Both the position numbers and the translations under genes were made by a program. Below the pieces are notes generated by a model. It made no database searches. It was not told where the DNA came from and saw only the letters and a list, made by a program, of their open reading frames with translations. From Alentia gelatinosa (lineage: Eukaryota; Annelida; Polychaeta; Phyllodocida; Polynoidae), in contig OX465584.1 of assembly GCA_950022655.1 (NCBI GenBank), positions 52,868,723 through 52,932,722 on the forward strand: a DNA stretch of 64,000 bases. The letters run 5' to 3'. Positions 12,101-24,100 of this stretch are shown here, in pieces (the first letter of the stretch is position 1; each line of letters begins with the position of its first letter).

Positions 12101-15100
12101 TGGCAGTTTTCCACTTTTCCATGGAAATATAAGTTTTCATTTCTAGTATATAGAATCGCTTTTCCTCGTGTAAAATAAAGATAATATTAATTAATATGTA
12201 GGCCAATAGAACAGTGTTTTGAACCTTCCCACAAACCCTCAGTACCATGCTGAGGCTGACACCGCCATGTTTTTCACGTTTTCCCCTTCTTTTTTTATAC
12301 CCCCACCTGACATCCCACTGTATCTTTTTATGGACCAACAGTGAGAAAATGATTGTATACAGGGATGCCAGTTTGTAGGATTTTGCCTACATTTTCATTT
12401 TTAGTCTCAAAGTGATAAAAATTTCAAGAAATTGTATGTTTTGAGAACAAAATAGACTCGAGGTTTCCTAAAATCTAAATCTTAGATAAACTTGTTCTGT
12501 AATCTTTCAAAATTCCGAATTTAGCTACCCCGATCACACTCAGTTAGAGGCCCTATGGATCCAAGTGCTCCAACCTAGAGCTGTAGTATGGTAGGATTCC
12601 TGTAGGAAATGCTCCTACGGATAAGGCAAACTTGAATACTGACATCTGATTGGCTTAAAATATGTCATGTGAGAATAAAATTATTGAAGCCATACCAAGT
12701 GTAAAACAAATATCAGAGGAATGCCTAATGAATTTGTAAAGATATTCTGCAGAATATAGAACTTATTGTGTGGTAATCTTTCTTAAATGATTTTCTTTGA
12801 AGAGTACTCCATTTAGTGCAGAACTAGATATACCCACTCTCGTAGCAGATATCTAGATGTCCTATACTGGCCATCTAGGCCCAAGGATCTGCTAGGAGAG
12901 TGATGGGGATTCCCCATACACCATGTGCGTTTTAGGTGATACATAGACTGGCCTCAGTCTCCATGTAGGAATTTTTTCTGACCCTAACTGGCATCCCTGT
13001 TGTATATAGCACATTGTATACTATACAGGAACTGGTTAACTGCATGTTGAAGATAATCAGTACAATTGTCGAGCAGACAATATGAAGACAGTCGGTGTGT
13101 TTTTCTATTTTTCTGTGTCATAAATTGGTGAAATGTGTTTCCAGTCACGTAATGACATACTTCGTACACCACCAGGTGTCATACTTATATAGAACTGTAT
13201 CGAGAATCGTATAAATAGACAATACTCCACGAGTTTGGCTGGGGCGCAATTGTCATCGAGGTAAAGCCGAGTGACGATTATGGCACAGCCAAACGAGTGG
13301 AGTATTGTCTATTTTGTGATTCAAGTGCGGTACTGGGCTTATCTTACCCCTTTCTATCATTTAAATAACATCACAACTTCAGAATAATCAGAATATACTT
13401 AGCAAATCCACTATGCCACAGCCGTGGCGTAGTATTGTAACTTTACCAGCGTGATCGTTGAGTATATTTTTCTAATGTTATTCCTATGGCTAAACTTGTA
13501 CCAGGGGTGAGATAATATCGTAAAAATGGATGAGTTTTAATCTTGGCCACTGTATGCCACAACTGGAGTTTGGCATAGTGACTTTGTGAGGCGAAGCCGA
13601 GTGAAGTCCGGAGCCAAAACTCTAGGAGTGGCATGTGGTGGCCAAGATTAAAACAAATCAGATTTTGATTTTATCCTACCCCATCTCCTCGATTTTGGAA
13701 TATTACGTGATAACAATTCTGTATGCCACTAGTGGCATATAAAACTCTGTATGCCAGTCAGCGTGGCATACGGAAACTCAATGTTAAGCCTATGGTATTT
13801 TATATTAGGGGTAGGATAAGGGTATAAACCCGACATGGGTAGGAGTGGGTGGTATACTAAAAGGAAACTCACCTGATGAAAATAACTTGGTCCCTACTCC
13901 ACCGAGTTTGACCAAGGATTAATTCACAAAGCGAAGCTGAGTGAATTACGTAGCAGCCAAACAAGGTGGAGTGCGGACCAAGTTATTTTCATTAAATGGG
14001 TTTCTGACTTAATTTTTACCTCGTATAACATTATTGATTAATAAAATAAATCACCCAATCATCTACCTTCACGGCTGTGGAGTATGAGTTCCCAATGTTA
14101 AGCCTTTGGAGAAAAATACTAGGGTGAGATAAATATTTCATACGGCCTTAGGTAATAATAACATCTAAACGACTGTCCATACATATTTTGTAGCTTGTGG
14201 TTTTCCTACTGTATGAGACCGTTCTCCATCTCTGTATAAAGTAGAATGACCGACACCGAACTAAATGTGTTTCGATGCACCAACATTTGTAATGTGTTTA
14301 ATTTCTGTACAAATACACTTTGCTCATTTGCCTTTCTCACTCTTTACTGTCTCCTGTCTTATTCAGGAATTCTGCAAGGTAGGTTTGACTTGAGCTGGTC
14401 AGCTGGTTGGCTTAACATGTGGGCTGTGCTGTCCCTGGACATAAAAAACAATCAATGGTGATGTGGACAGGTGGCCGTAAACCACCAGAGGTTGACGGCA
14501 AGTAATGCACGCATAGTAATACACAACGTCAAACTCAAGTGGTTTAGAGAGCCGCCTGTCCACAAAACAATCGTTTGTTGTATTTATTATCCATCTTCTC
14601 AAGTGAATCAAACCCAGGAATTGCCAAATTAAAGGGTATATTCATAGGGAGATTTTTTTGCTCTATACCAGAAAGGGACTATTTTCCTGTATGTAATGGC
14701 TTTGAGGCCACATACAATGGATTTGAATCTGTATATAATGATTGTGGTATCTGACATTTTTTAAACAATGGGTAGTGGTTTACTGAGTCCCCGTGCATTT
14801 CCAACGGGGACTTTGTATATGATGGATAATAAATAGTCCGGCAGTCAGGTTCTCTGGTAGGCACTGTACGTTCGAGTCAACTAACGTGGTGTCTGGGCCG
14901 TCTCCAGCCTGCTGTCTCCTTTGCATGAGCACTCTCGCAGGTTTGGGCTGTCCCGGATAAAACTAAATACTCAACACTTGCATCGCTAGTTTATCTTAGA
15001 TGATATCGAAGCATGATAATTGGTAATGAGTTGAACTTAAATAGCGTTTTGATTTATTTCATCAATAGTTTTTCTAAATAAAATTTATAAAATTTTATAG

Positions 15101-18100
15101 CAAATCAATGTGATATGGAATGCAGTTGATTAGAGGGCTTGCAAAAAATGTACGACTATTATTTTTAAATCCTCGCTCACCTGCTCACATTCCCACTCAA
15201 TTATAAACTTTTGTAACCATTATTCATAATAACAGTAGCGCACGGAATTATTGGTTTATTTATTTTCTTGTTATGACGCAAATCACGAGCAGGAATATAG
15301 CATAAAGGCTTCGCCACATGCATGTTTATGACTTGCTGAGTTTATTCATTTTCATTACAAGCATGTCACGTCATGATTTAAGGCACTCGTTGTTTCGTAT
15401 ATGCATCATTTAAATAAATGTGTAAGGGCAGAGATGACATTAGGCCATTTTCAAACACTGATAATTCGAAATCATGTCGCAAATAATCGCTATGAAATAA
15501 AAGCAAGAGATAAAATGTTGTTTAAAGATTATAAACTAGGAAAATCAGAAACCTATACCTTTTACTTAGACGAGGTTGTAGTTCTAGTGTAGCTGGGGTG
15601 TAAAATGAAGTCGAAACTATCATAGCATTAACAATTAACAACTTATTGGTATTTGAATAGGAAAAAAAAACTTTTCGGTATTTTACATGTTTCAGTATTT
15701 TATGTTTCAATATTGTACATGTTTCAGTATTTTACATCTTTCAGTGTTTTATTGGTTTCAATATTTTACATCTTTCAGTATTTTACATCTTTCACTACTA
15801 CACATCTTTCAGTATTTTACATCTTTCAATATTTTACATGTTTCAGTATTTAACATGTTTCAGTAACTCACACGTTTCAGCATGTTACATGTTTTAGTAT
15901 TTTACATGCTTTGGTATGTCGTGTACCTCAGTGTTTTATATTTCTCCACATTCTTCATGTGTAGTGTTTTATCCGTTTTAACCACCTACTGAAGTTTGGG
16001 TTGTACCACAGTACAAGACCTGTACTAATATCTAGGTACTATCTAACACTGCAGGCTCGCACCATCTGGTCACATGACTACATCTTCTGGTGCGGGGACT
16101 TTAACTACAGGATCGACTTGCCCAACGCCGAGGTCAAGGAGCTGATACAACAGGAAAACTGGAGCGCGCTGCAGGCCTGCGACCAGCTGCTCAAACAGAA
16201 GGAAGCAGGCAACGTATGTCTCTATCTAGGTTGACTCAGTGGTTAAAACACTAAACTCGTAATCATAATTTTGTGGGTTCGAATCAAACTCAGCCACCTT
16301 CCACCTTCATAGATTTACTGGTATATCAAAAGCTAGTCCTTCTATACCATGTCTGTGTGTTGTGTGGTGTGCAGCCGCCTTTCTTCTTCATCACAAGCAG
16401 TGGTAGATTTACTGGTATATAAAAAGCTAGTCTTTCTCATACCATGTCTGTGTGTTGTGTGGTGTGCAGCCACATTTCTTCTTCATCACCAGCAGTGGTA
16501 GATTTACTGGTATATCAACGGCTAGTCGTTCTCATACCATGTCTTGTGTGTTGTGTGGTGTGCAGCCACCTTTCTTCTTCATCCCCAGCAGTGTTAGATT
16601 TACTGCAATATCAAAGGCTAGTCCTTCTCATACCATGCCTGTGAGGCTGTGTGGTGTGGTGTGCAGCCACCTTTCTCCTTCATCCCCAGCAGTGTTCGAC
16701 CTACTGCAATACCAAATGATTAACCTTCACGTAACATGTGTATGTGGAAGGGGAATTAGATTCTCTCCTCAGTAGATGTGAAGGGGCGGGATTTCTCCTT
16801 GAATTATCTCATAGTTTTGATCACCAAACTAGTGAGAAAAGCTGAACCTTGAGCTATTCCATATGCACTGAGGGTTTCCTGGGATGTTAAACGAAACCAG
16901 TGAGCCTATCATCATTGGATCTAGGGTTAAATTCTGTCGCAAGCTTCATATTTCTTACATTACCATTATGTGCTGCCAGGGGGTATGTTTGTCTCTCTTT
17001 AGATGATAACTTAATTCATCTCATAGATTCGATCACATCAAAACTAAAGTAAGCCTACTAGAACATGTTGGGCATTAAACTACTCAAACAAACAAACTTT
17101 TGATGATACACTGGCCATGGTACTTACATCTTTATGACTGCCATGCTAAATGTAAAGAACTTATTCATTTCAAGAAGGCAGCTCAAATAAATATTTAAGT
17201 AAAGTAATGTAATGTCATAACATATGTTAAGTTACACATTAATGTTGAATCCCTCGAAAATCAATCTGAAAAGCTGAGCTTTGTTTATTAGGAAGTTCCT
17301 ATCAGTAAACATAGCAATAAGAGAGATCACCTATGCTCCCTGTAGGTGTTCAAAGGCTTCGAGGAAGGCGAGGTGAAGTTTGCACCTACCTACAAGTATG
17401 ACCTGTTCTGTGATGACTACGACACCAGCGAAAAGCACCGGACACCAGCGTGGACAGACCGCGTCTTGTGGAGACGCCAACCACTCCCCAGGCACAAAGG
17501 TGAGTGACGCGGTGTACCGTAGAGCTGCTCTTACACCGGCCACCCCGCACGCGGTGCCTAGAAGCTTGACTGTTTATGGTTGGTTGCCTGCCTTTACGCA
17601 TCCAGTTTTAATAATTACTAGTTATAGATCAGGAGGAATCAAGGAGCAAAGCTTTACTATATGGTTCACTTAATACATATTAGTTTTAAAATTTTCTTTT
17701 TTCATATTATTTGTGAAATTGTATTCAGTTTGCTTGAATTTAAACAAGTGGAACTTCTATGTGTTTAGGTCTGTGTACAACATGATTTTGCAGATTGTGA
17801 ACTCATAATTTCAGCAAGAGCTCTTTGGTTCCTTCAGATCTATAACGTAGACTGTGAAAACTGAACAGAAATCTCCATCACCTTATCATTAGAACCTTTG
17901 TTAAAAGTTTCGCAATTATGAGGAACTCATTGAATTTACAGGCATATTAAGTGCATTTGTCGCTCCTCTGACCTTTAGTATTATATCTTCACTTTATTTC
18001 CTTAGAGGTCAGCATGTATTTTACTAATAATACTTTTTATGATCGGACATAGATGTTATGTTTTCTAGATATATATCTGCATGTGTACATCTCATTAAAA

Positions 18101-21100
18101 CCCAATGGTGCAGTGTATATTGATACCTTGTAAGAATTTATTTATAGACAATAAGTTTATTCCTCATGTTTTCACCTTGTAAGTTGTTCTGGTAGCATCC
18201 TTGGTTGTCCTAGTGACTTCACACCCATAGCTGATCTTCATGTTGTCTGTGTTTGTCAGAAGATACCTTGGTGGCAGCTGACGCGGCAGGAGTGTGTGGT
18301 AAGTTGATGGTGGTAGTATAATCGCAAACTGCATCACTGTATAAAATTGCAATCAGTGATTGCTGAAGGTATTAGGTATATCATATTCTCTTACATATAA
18401 CTATATAGGCTTGATTTAGTTTGGTGTCATGGAACTGCAGAATTTGCCTTTGCATTTTCCCCTTCATCAGTATTTGTAGGTAGCAACATCATGGAGTTTT
18501 TGATAAGGAACACAATGCATTTATAATAATCCCATGATTGAAAATAGGGCCAGTCGCAACATGCTCTTCTGACATGGTGTATACAGAAATCACCCTTCTG
18601 ATGGTCTGACAGTGTATATACAGAAATCAACCCCCTGATGATCTGACAGTGTATATACAGAAATCACCCTTCTGATGATCTGACAGTGTTTATACAGAAA
18701 TCACCCTTCTGATGATCTGACAGTGTTTATACAGAAATAACCCTCCTGATGATCTGACAGTGTATATACAGAAATCACCCTTCTGATGATCTGACAGTGT
18801 TTATACAGAAATCACCCTTCTGATGATCTGACAGTGTATATACAGAAATCAACCCCCTGATGATCTGACAGTGTATATACAGAAATCAACCCCCTGATGA
18901 TCTGACAGTGTATATACAGAAATCAACCCCCTGATGATCTGACAGTGTATAGACAGAAATCAACCCCCTGATGATCTGACAGTGTATATGCAGAAATCTA
19001 CCCCCTGATGATCTGACAGTGTTTATACAGAAATCACCCTTCTGATGATCTGACAGTGTTTATACAGAAATAACCCTCCTGATGATCTGACAGTGTATAT
19101 ACAGAAATCACCCTTCTGATGATCTGACAGTGTTTATACAGAAATCACCCTCCTGATGATCTGACAGTATTTATACAGAAATCAACCCCCTGATGATCTG
19201 ACAGTGTTTATACAGAAATCACCCCCCTGATGATCTGACAGTGTATATACAGAAATCACCCTTCTGATAATCTGACAGTGTATACAGAAATCAACCCCCT
19301 GATGATCTGACAGTGTATAGACAGAAATCAACCCCCTGATGATCTGACATGGTGTAGACAGAAATCATCCCCCTGATGATCTGACAGTGTGTATACAGAA
19401 ATCAACCTTCTGATAATCTGACAGTGTATACAGAAATCAACCCCCTGATGATCTGACAGTGTATATGCAGAAATCAACCCCCTGATGATCTGACAGTATG
19501 TATATACAGAAATCAACCCCCTGATGATCTGACAGTGTATATGCAGAAATCAACCCCCTGATGATCTGACAGTGTTTAGACAGAAATCACCCCCCTGATG
19601 ATCTGACAGTGTATATACAAAAATCGCCCTCCTGATATTATATTATAGGGTGTATAGGCTATCCATTTGGCATCGTAAATAGTGGAGGTGATAGAAAATC
19701 GAGTGAAACAACCTCATCTTTTGTGGATTTTATCGGACCTGACCCCATCACCTTGACGCGTATGATGCTTTCTTCAATGTTAATCGTAATTGTAAATTAA
19801 AAAGGTTCAAAGAGCAAGAAGACGTAAAGATATTTAGCCTTAGGTTAATACACTTCATTGCTAAGGTTTCAGAGATTGTTAAATGCTTATTTGAGAATAT
19901 GTTTTCCATATGTATTTTTATTGCTAATAATTTTCAGTGTTTCTCATAAATTGCTTACTTCATATCATCGTACTTTCAATTTTTACCATTGCTACACGTT
20001 TTCCCCATTTGAACTATAGATATACGATTTGTCTGACTTGAGGCCAGAACTTTTCTTTTTAATAGGGTGAGGTATTGTCATATACTTAATTGAATTCAGA
20101 TGAGAACTTTCATAAAACACATTTATTCTAGACTTTCATGTTTTAAATTTAAACCTATTCATTTATAAAAACATTATAACAGAAAGTAAGTGTCCATTTT
20201 TCTTTTTGACTGTTGTCAGTGGGGTCTTTTGAGCATGTCTAGAAAGAGAGGGATGTCTTTTTCTTTAGTTAAATGTTACATTGCTTTTGAACAGTCAGAC
20301 ATTATTCTTGTTAGGGCTCATTGCTGAGTTTTGTACTTTCATAGAATTTTTTCATTTTTGTGTAAAGCATGGATTCCAACTGGGTAATTTCCGAACATGT
20401 GAGACTAGAATCTTAGCTTGTGCACATGTATAATGTTATAACTCATTTCAAGTAGTTTATTTCTATAATTCCTTTATGTCATTTTCTTATGTATTCATGA
20501 TTTATAGTTTCGAGAGAGCTTACTAGCTCACAGATGCATTGTTCAAGATGAATTTATGTTTATATGAACATTTTATTAAAATTTTTCTTATGTAGAATCA
20601 GTGAGACATGTGACTCATAGTTGTAAACCCTGTGACAGATTCCATAGGTACGCTCTCCACAGTTATATGTTAGCTCAGTGAACTAGTAGTTACAAGACTG
20701 CAGCCTATCAAGAGACGTCACGAGTTTGAGTCTGAGTTTATTTATGCCATGCATTTTGTTGGCTCCATAATATCACGAGTCGAAGACGAGTGACAATACG
20801 GAGCCAACAAAATAAGTGGCATAAATAAGATCAGACTCAAACGAGTGGTGTCTAGATTCTATCCTACCCAGTTTCCATATTTTTTCAGTATCAGAAAGTA
20901 GTGGCATAAACAACACTTTATGTCATACCCGTGACATAAACAAATCTCATGTTAAGCCTATGGCGTTTTTTATTAGGGGTAGGATAAACCTTCATCCTTC
21001 ATCCTGAGCATTGGTAGATTCACTGCTAACTCAAAGACCAGTCCTTCTCATACCATGTCCATCTTGTGTGGGAAATAAAAGAAATCTCACCTCGGTAAAT

Positions 21101-24100
21101 GTGCAGGGGAGAGATTTCTGCTAGAATTCACTTCATACATTTCATCACTGCCCCTGTGGTGTAGAATGAGTGAGAAAAGCTGAACTTTCAACTCAAGTAG
21201 GCAAAAGCACACCCTACTCAATGGGAATTTCATCATTCATCATCCTGCTGAGGGTCGAATAGAATGGTTTCATAATAAGAATTGAAGAAATATAACCCAT
21301 GCCGAGATCAATATCACACTTCCTCGTCTCTGAAGTCCTATGAAGACATTTTATCATTGGCAACGTTGGTATCTATTTTACCTTTGTATTATGATGTATG
21401 CTGGCGGTAATTTTTAATTCTGTCTAAACTTTTATTTCGATATCCCGAACTGTGATTCGTTCAAAGACACATGAAATAAGGGAGGACAAGGGGATCTTTG
21501 ATTGAGGAAGTCTTTTCTAAAAGTCGTGTTTCAGTGTTTTTATCATTACAAAATACATCGTGTTATGACAATTAAACACCTATATGGTGAATAATCACTG
21601 CCTAAGCTTTGCAAGAATGCCTTTGTTAATGCTTAGATTTACGTAATGAAAATACAATTTTGCTGAAGTGAATATAACCTTTTTCGAAATTAATGATAAT
21701 TAAAAAAGAAAATGAAAAAAAATCAATTAAAAAAAAAATCTTGTAGTTACAGTAGATTAGGCTTTTGAGAATCTTTGTGGAAATAAAAGGTATGCTGATT
21801 ATTTGTTTGGTTTTTCAGATCTGGACCAGTTCCTGCACTGGAACCCGGGCAAGCTGTTGCTGTATAACCGCGCGGAGTTTAAGACCTCCGACCACAGGTA
21901 ATCGATGCTTTTCTCTTCAGCGCCACCTAGTGGTGCGAGAGCGTCTCGCAGTCAAACACTGATCAGTGGGGCCTCCGTCCTATGTCATTTCAATGCTTTC
22001 ACACTCAGACGGTAATCCGACATCTCCTACACACTAACACATCGCAATGTTAGAGTCGCATCTGTTTACTTTCACATTTTTCTCTCTTCAAATACTAAAC
22101 GTAACAGTATATACAAATTATAATTCACTTTGTTTTCATTCCCAATTAATGAAATATTTTTTTCTTGCATAAAAGAAAAATAACATAAATTGAGCTCCAT
22201 TCACGCCAATAAAACAGTGATCTGAGGCAATAAATTCCACATAGAAAATATTCAAATATTTTTTGCTAACCCCAACTGACATGCCTGGATTCAAAGCCAT
22301 CATGTCCCAAATAATGTTATGGGTTTGAATTTCCGTTATTCTCGATTTTTCCGACATTCATCCCTGAAAGAGACTTGACGATTTGTTCTTTTTCGTCTGT
22401 TTAGACCAGTGAGCGCCATCCTGGACATTGAGGTTCTCGTGGTGGACGAGAAGAGGCGAGAAGCCGTGTACCATGACGTCATCTCACAGCAGGGCCCGCC
22501 AGATGGCAGTGTCATCATTTCAGCGTCCCACCAGGAGGAGTTCGACGATGACGTGGTCGACGCCATCTTGGAGAAGTTAGGCGAGATCGGCGAAATAATA
22601 CTAGTCAGGTAAAACTTGTACAGCAGGGATGGCAGTTTTCCTCTTCGCCAAGGAAATCCTTGTTTTCATTTTCAGTTTATGAACTTCTTCATGTACAAAA
22701 GAAAGAGAGAATAAATTGGGAATCATTCATACCAAAGAAACAGGAATTCAAAGCTCACTTCATTCCCCAGCATATTCCATGGCCCATAACGAAATGTTTT
22801 CCATGTTTTCTCAGTCTTTCTGAGGCAGCAAATTCCACATAAAAAATGTATCGTCCTTTATTCCTGACACCACCTGGGTCCTGGCATCCCTGACACAATG
22901 ATTCATTGTAAATGTTGGGAAGCTTATTGGATCTGTGGAAGGACTTCAGAACCTTGTTTTTACTTTTGATGCAGAATTTATTGGCTGTGCAAGTAATTAG
23001 ATTTGAAGATAACTTTTGCATTTTAGTACTCTGTGGTTTAATGGGGAGCAGGCTAACTTTTTATATATATATGATATTAAGAAGGAACTGCATTCAGATC
23101 CATAGACCCTATTGAGGTATCCCAGAATTCAGTCTGTTTACAGTTCCCGGTGTGCGCTGACTACCGACGTAATATGGTAATCACCCTTGACCAGTAACCC
23201 ACAATCATTGCTTTTTAACGGTTTTTATAAATCTTCGAAGGGGAAATCCGATGTCAGAAATGGAAAATTCAGCTATTTCTACATGTATACCCGAAATTAT
23301 ATTCAGGTTACTCAAATATAAATAGGAAAACTGTGGTTCATGCCATCGTAGTGTGCCCAGGCACTCGCGAGCGGAACTTGGGTTTACCCGGGGCGATAAT
23401 CGGGAGCCGAGTAACCTCTGGAGGGCGTATAGCTGCTGAAAATACACGATGAGTTTTGGTTGCGGGGTAATCTCACAAGGCAGAGCTGAGTAAGATTATG
23501 TGGTATATGAAGACTCTATTTTGACCACTGGAATATAGTAGGCTATAAATGGGTCATGAGCTGTCAATACCGTAGTATTTAGTCGTAATCATATGGGCAG
23601 CACCCGAGTGTTGTCTGGTGGCTCTAATGATATTCACTTTTTTTTTTTTTTTTTTTTAAATGATGACCCTGAGAATGGCCTGAAGTGAATCTTCGAGTTG
23701 ACCCATGTCAGCGAATGTGTGTAGAAAGTAAGACATTGCTTGTTGTGGTTGTAGGTTCATGGACGCAGACATGGTTCTCACATTCCGATCGGGTCGCCAG
23801 GCTTTACAAGCTCTGCAGTTTGACCAGACACAGGTAAGCATCATACCCTCACATCCTCCATACTAAAGAAGAAACCAACAGGTTTTGATCAGAGTCGTCT
23901 TTCTCCACGAGTTTGATGCATATTGATATGAACGAGGCAACAGCTGAGTGAATATCACATAGCATTCAAATGAGTTGGAGAATGACTTCTTTGACCAAAA
24001 CGAGTTGCTTTCTGTATTTATCTCACCCCTATACACACTAAAAGAATGGACAACACACAGGATATAGACCATGGAGAACGGTCTGCAATACTTGTACGGG

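Larger units (their letters stand above)
17500..21818 (+). other. Synaptojanin intron, 4.3 kb
   Basis: It contains the 37-bp minisatellite at 18576-19635 and an interrupted SINE at about 20668-21190. Stretches 17500-18570, 19640-20660 and 21200-21800 are AT-rich with no exon or repeat that I recognise. No open frame in it shows family similarity. Confidence 0.6.
7721..22410 (+). other. SYNJ1: Inositol polyphosphate 5-phosphatase domain exons
   Basis: Eight exons (7721-7909, 8564-8666, 9158-9298, 10492-10684, 16055-16213, 17346-17499, 21819-21897 and the start of 22405-22608) encode the 5-phosphatase fold. Key stretches visible in order are [64 protein letters not shown], the signature [34 protein letters not shown], the second signature [13 protein letters not shown] and the metal-binding SDHR, whose arginine codon spans the 21897/22405 junction. 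All catalytic motifs of the type II 5-phosphatase family are intact. The substrate is expected to be the 5-phosphate of PI(4,5)P2 on endocytic membranes. Confidence 0.95.

Noticed and set aside
16236..16300. Possible tRNA gene (A box and B box present)
   Set aside because: The sequence does not fold into a convincing cloverleaf by eye and is continuous with SINE body sequence found elsewhere, so it is a tRNA-derived SINE head.
18576..19635. CRISPR-like array because of the regular repeats
   Set aside because: The units are directly adjacent without unique spacers and the genome is clearly eukaryotic; it is a minisatellite.
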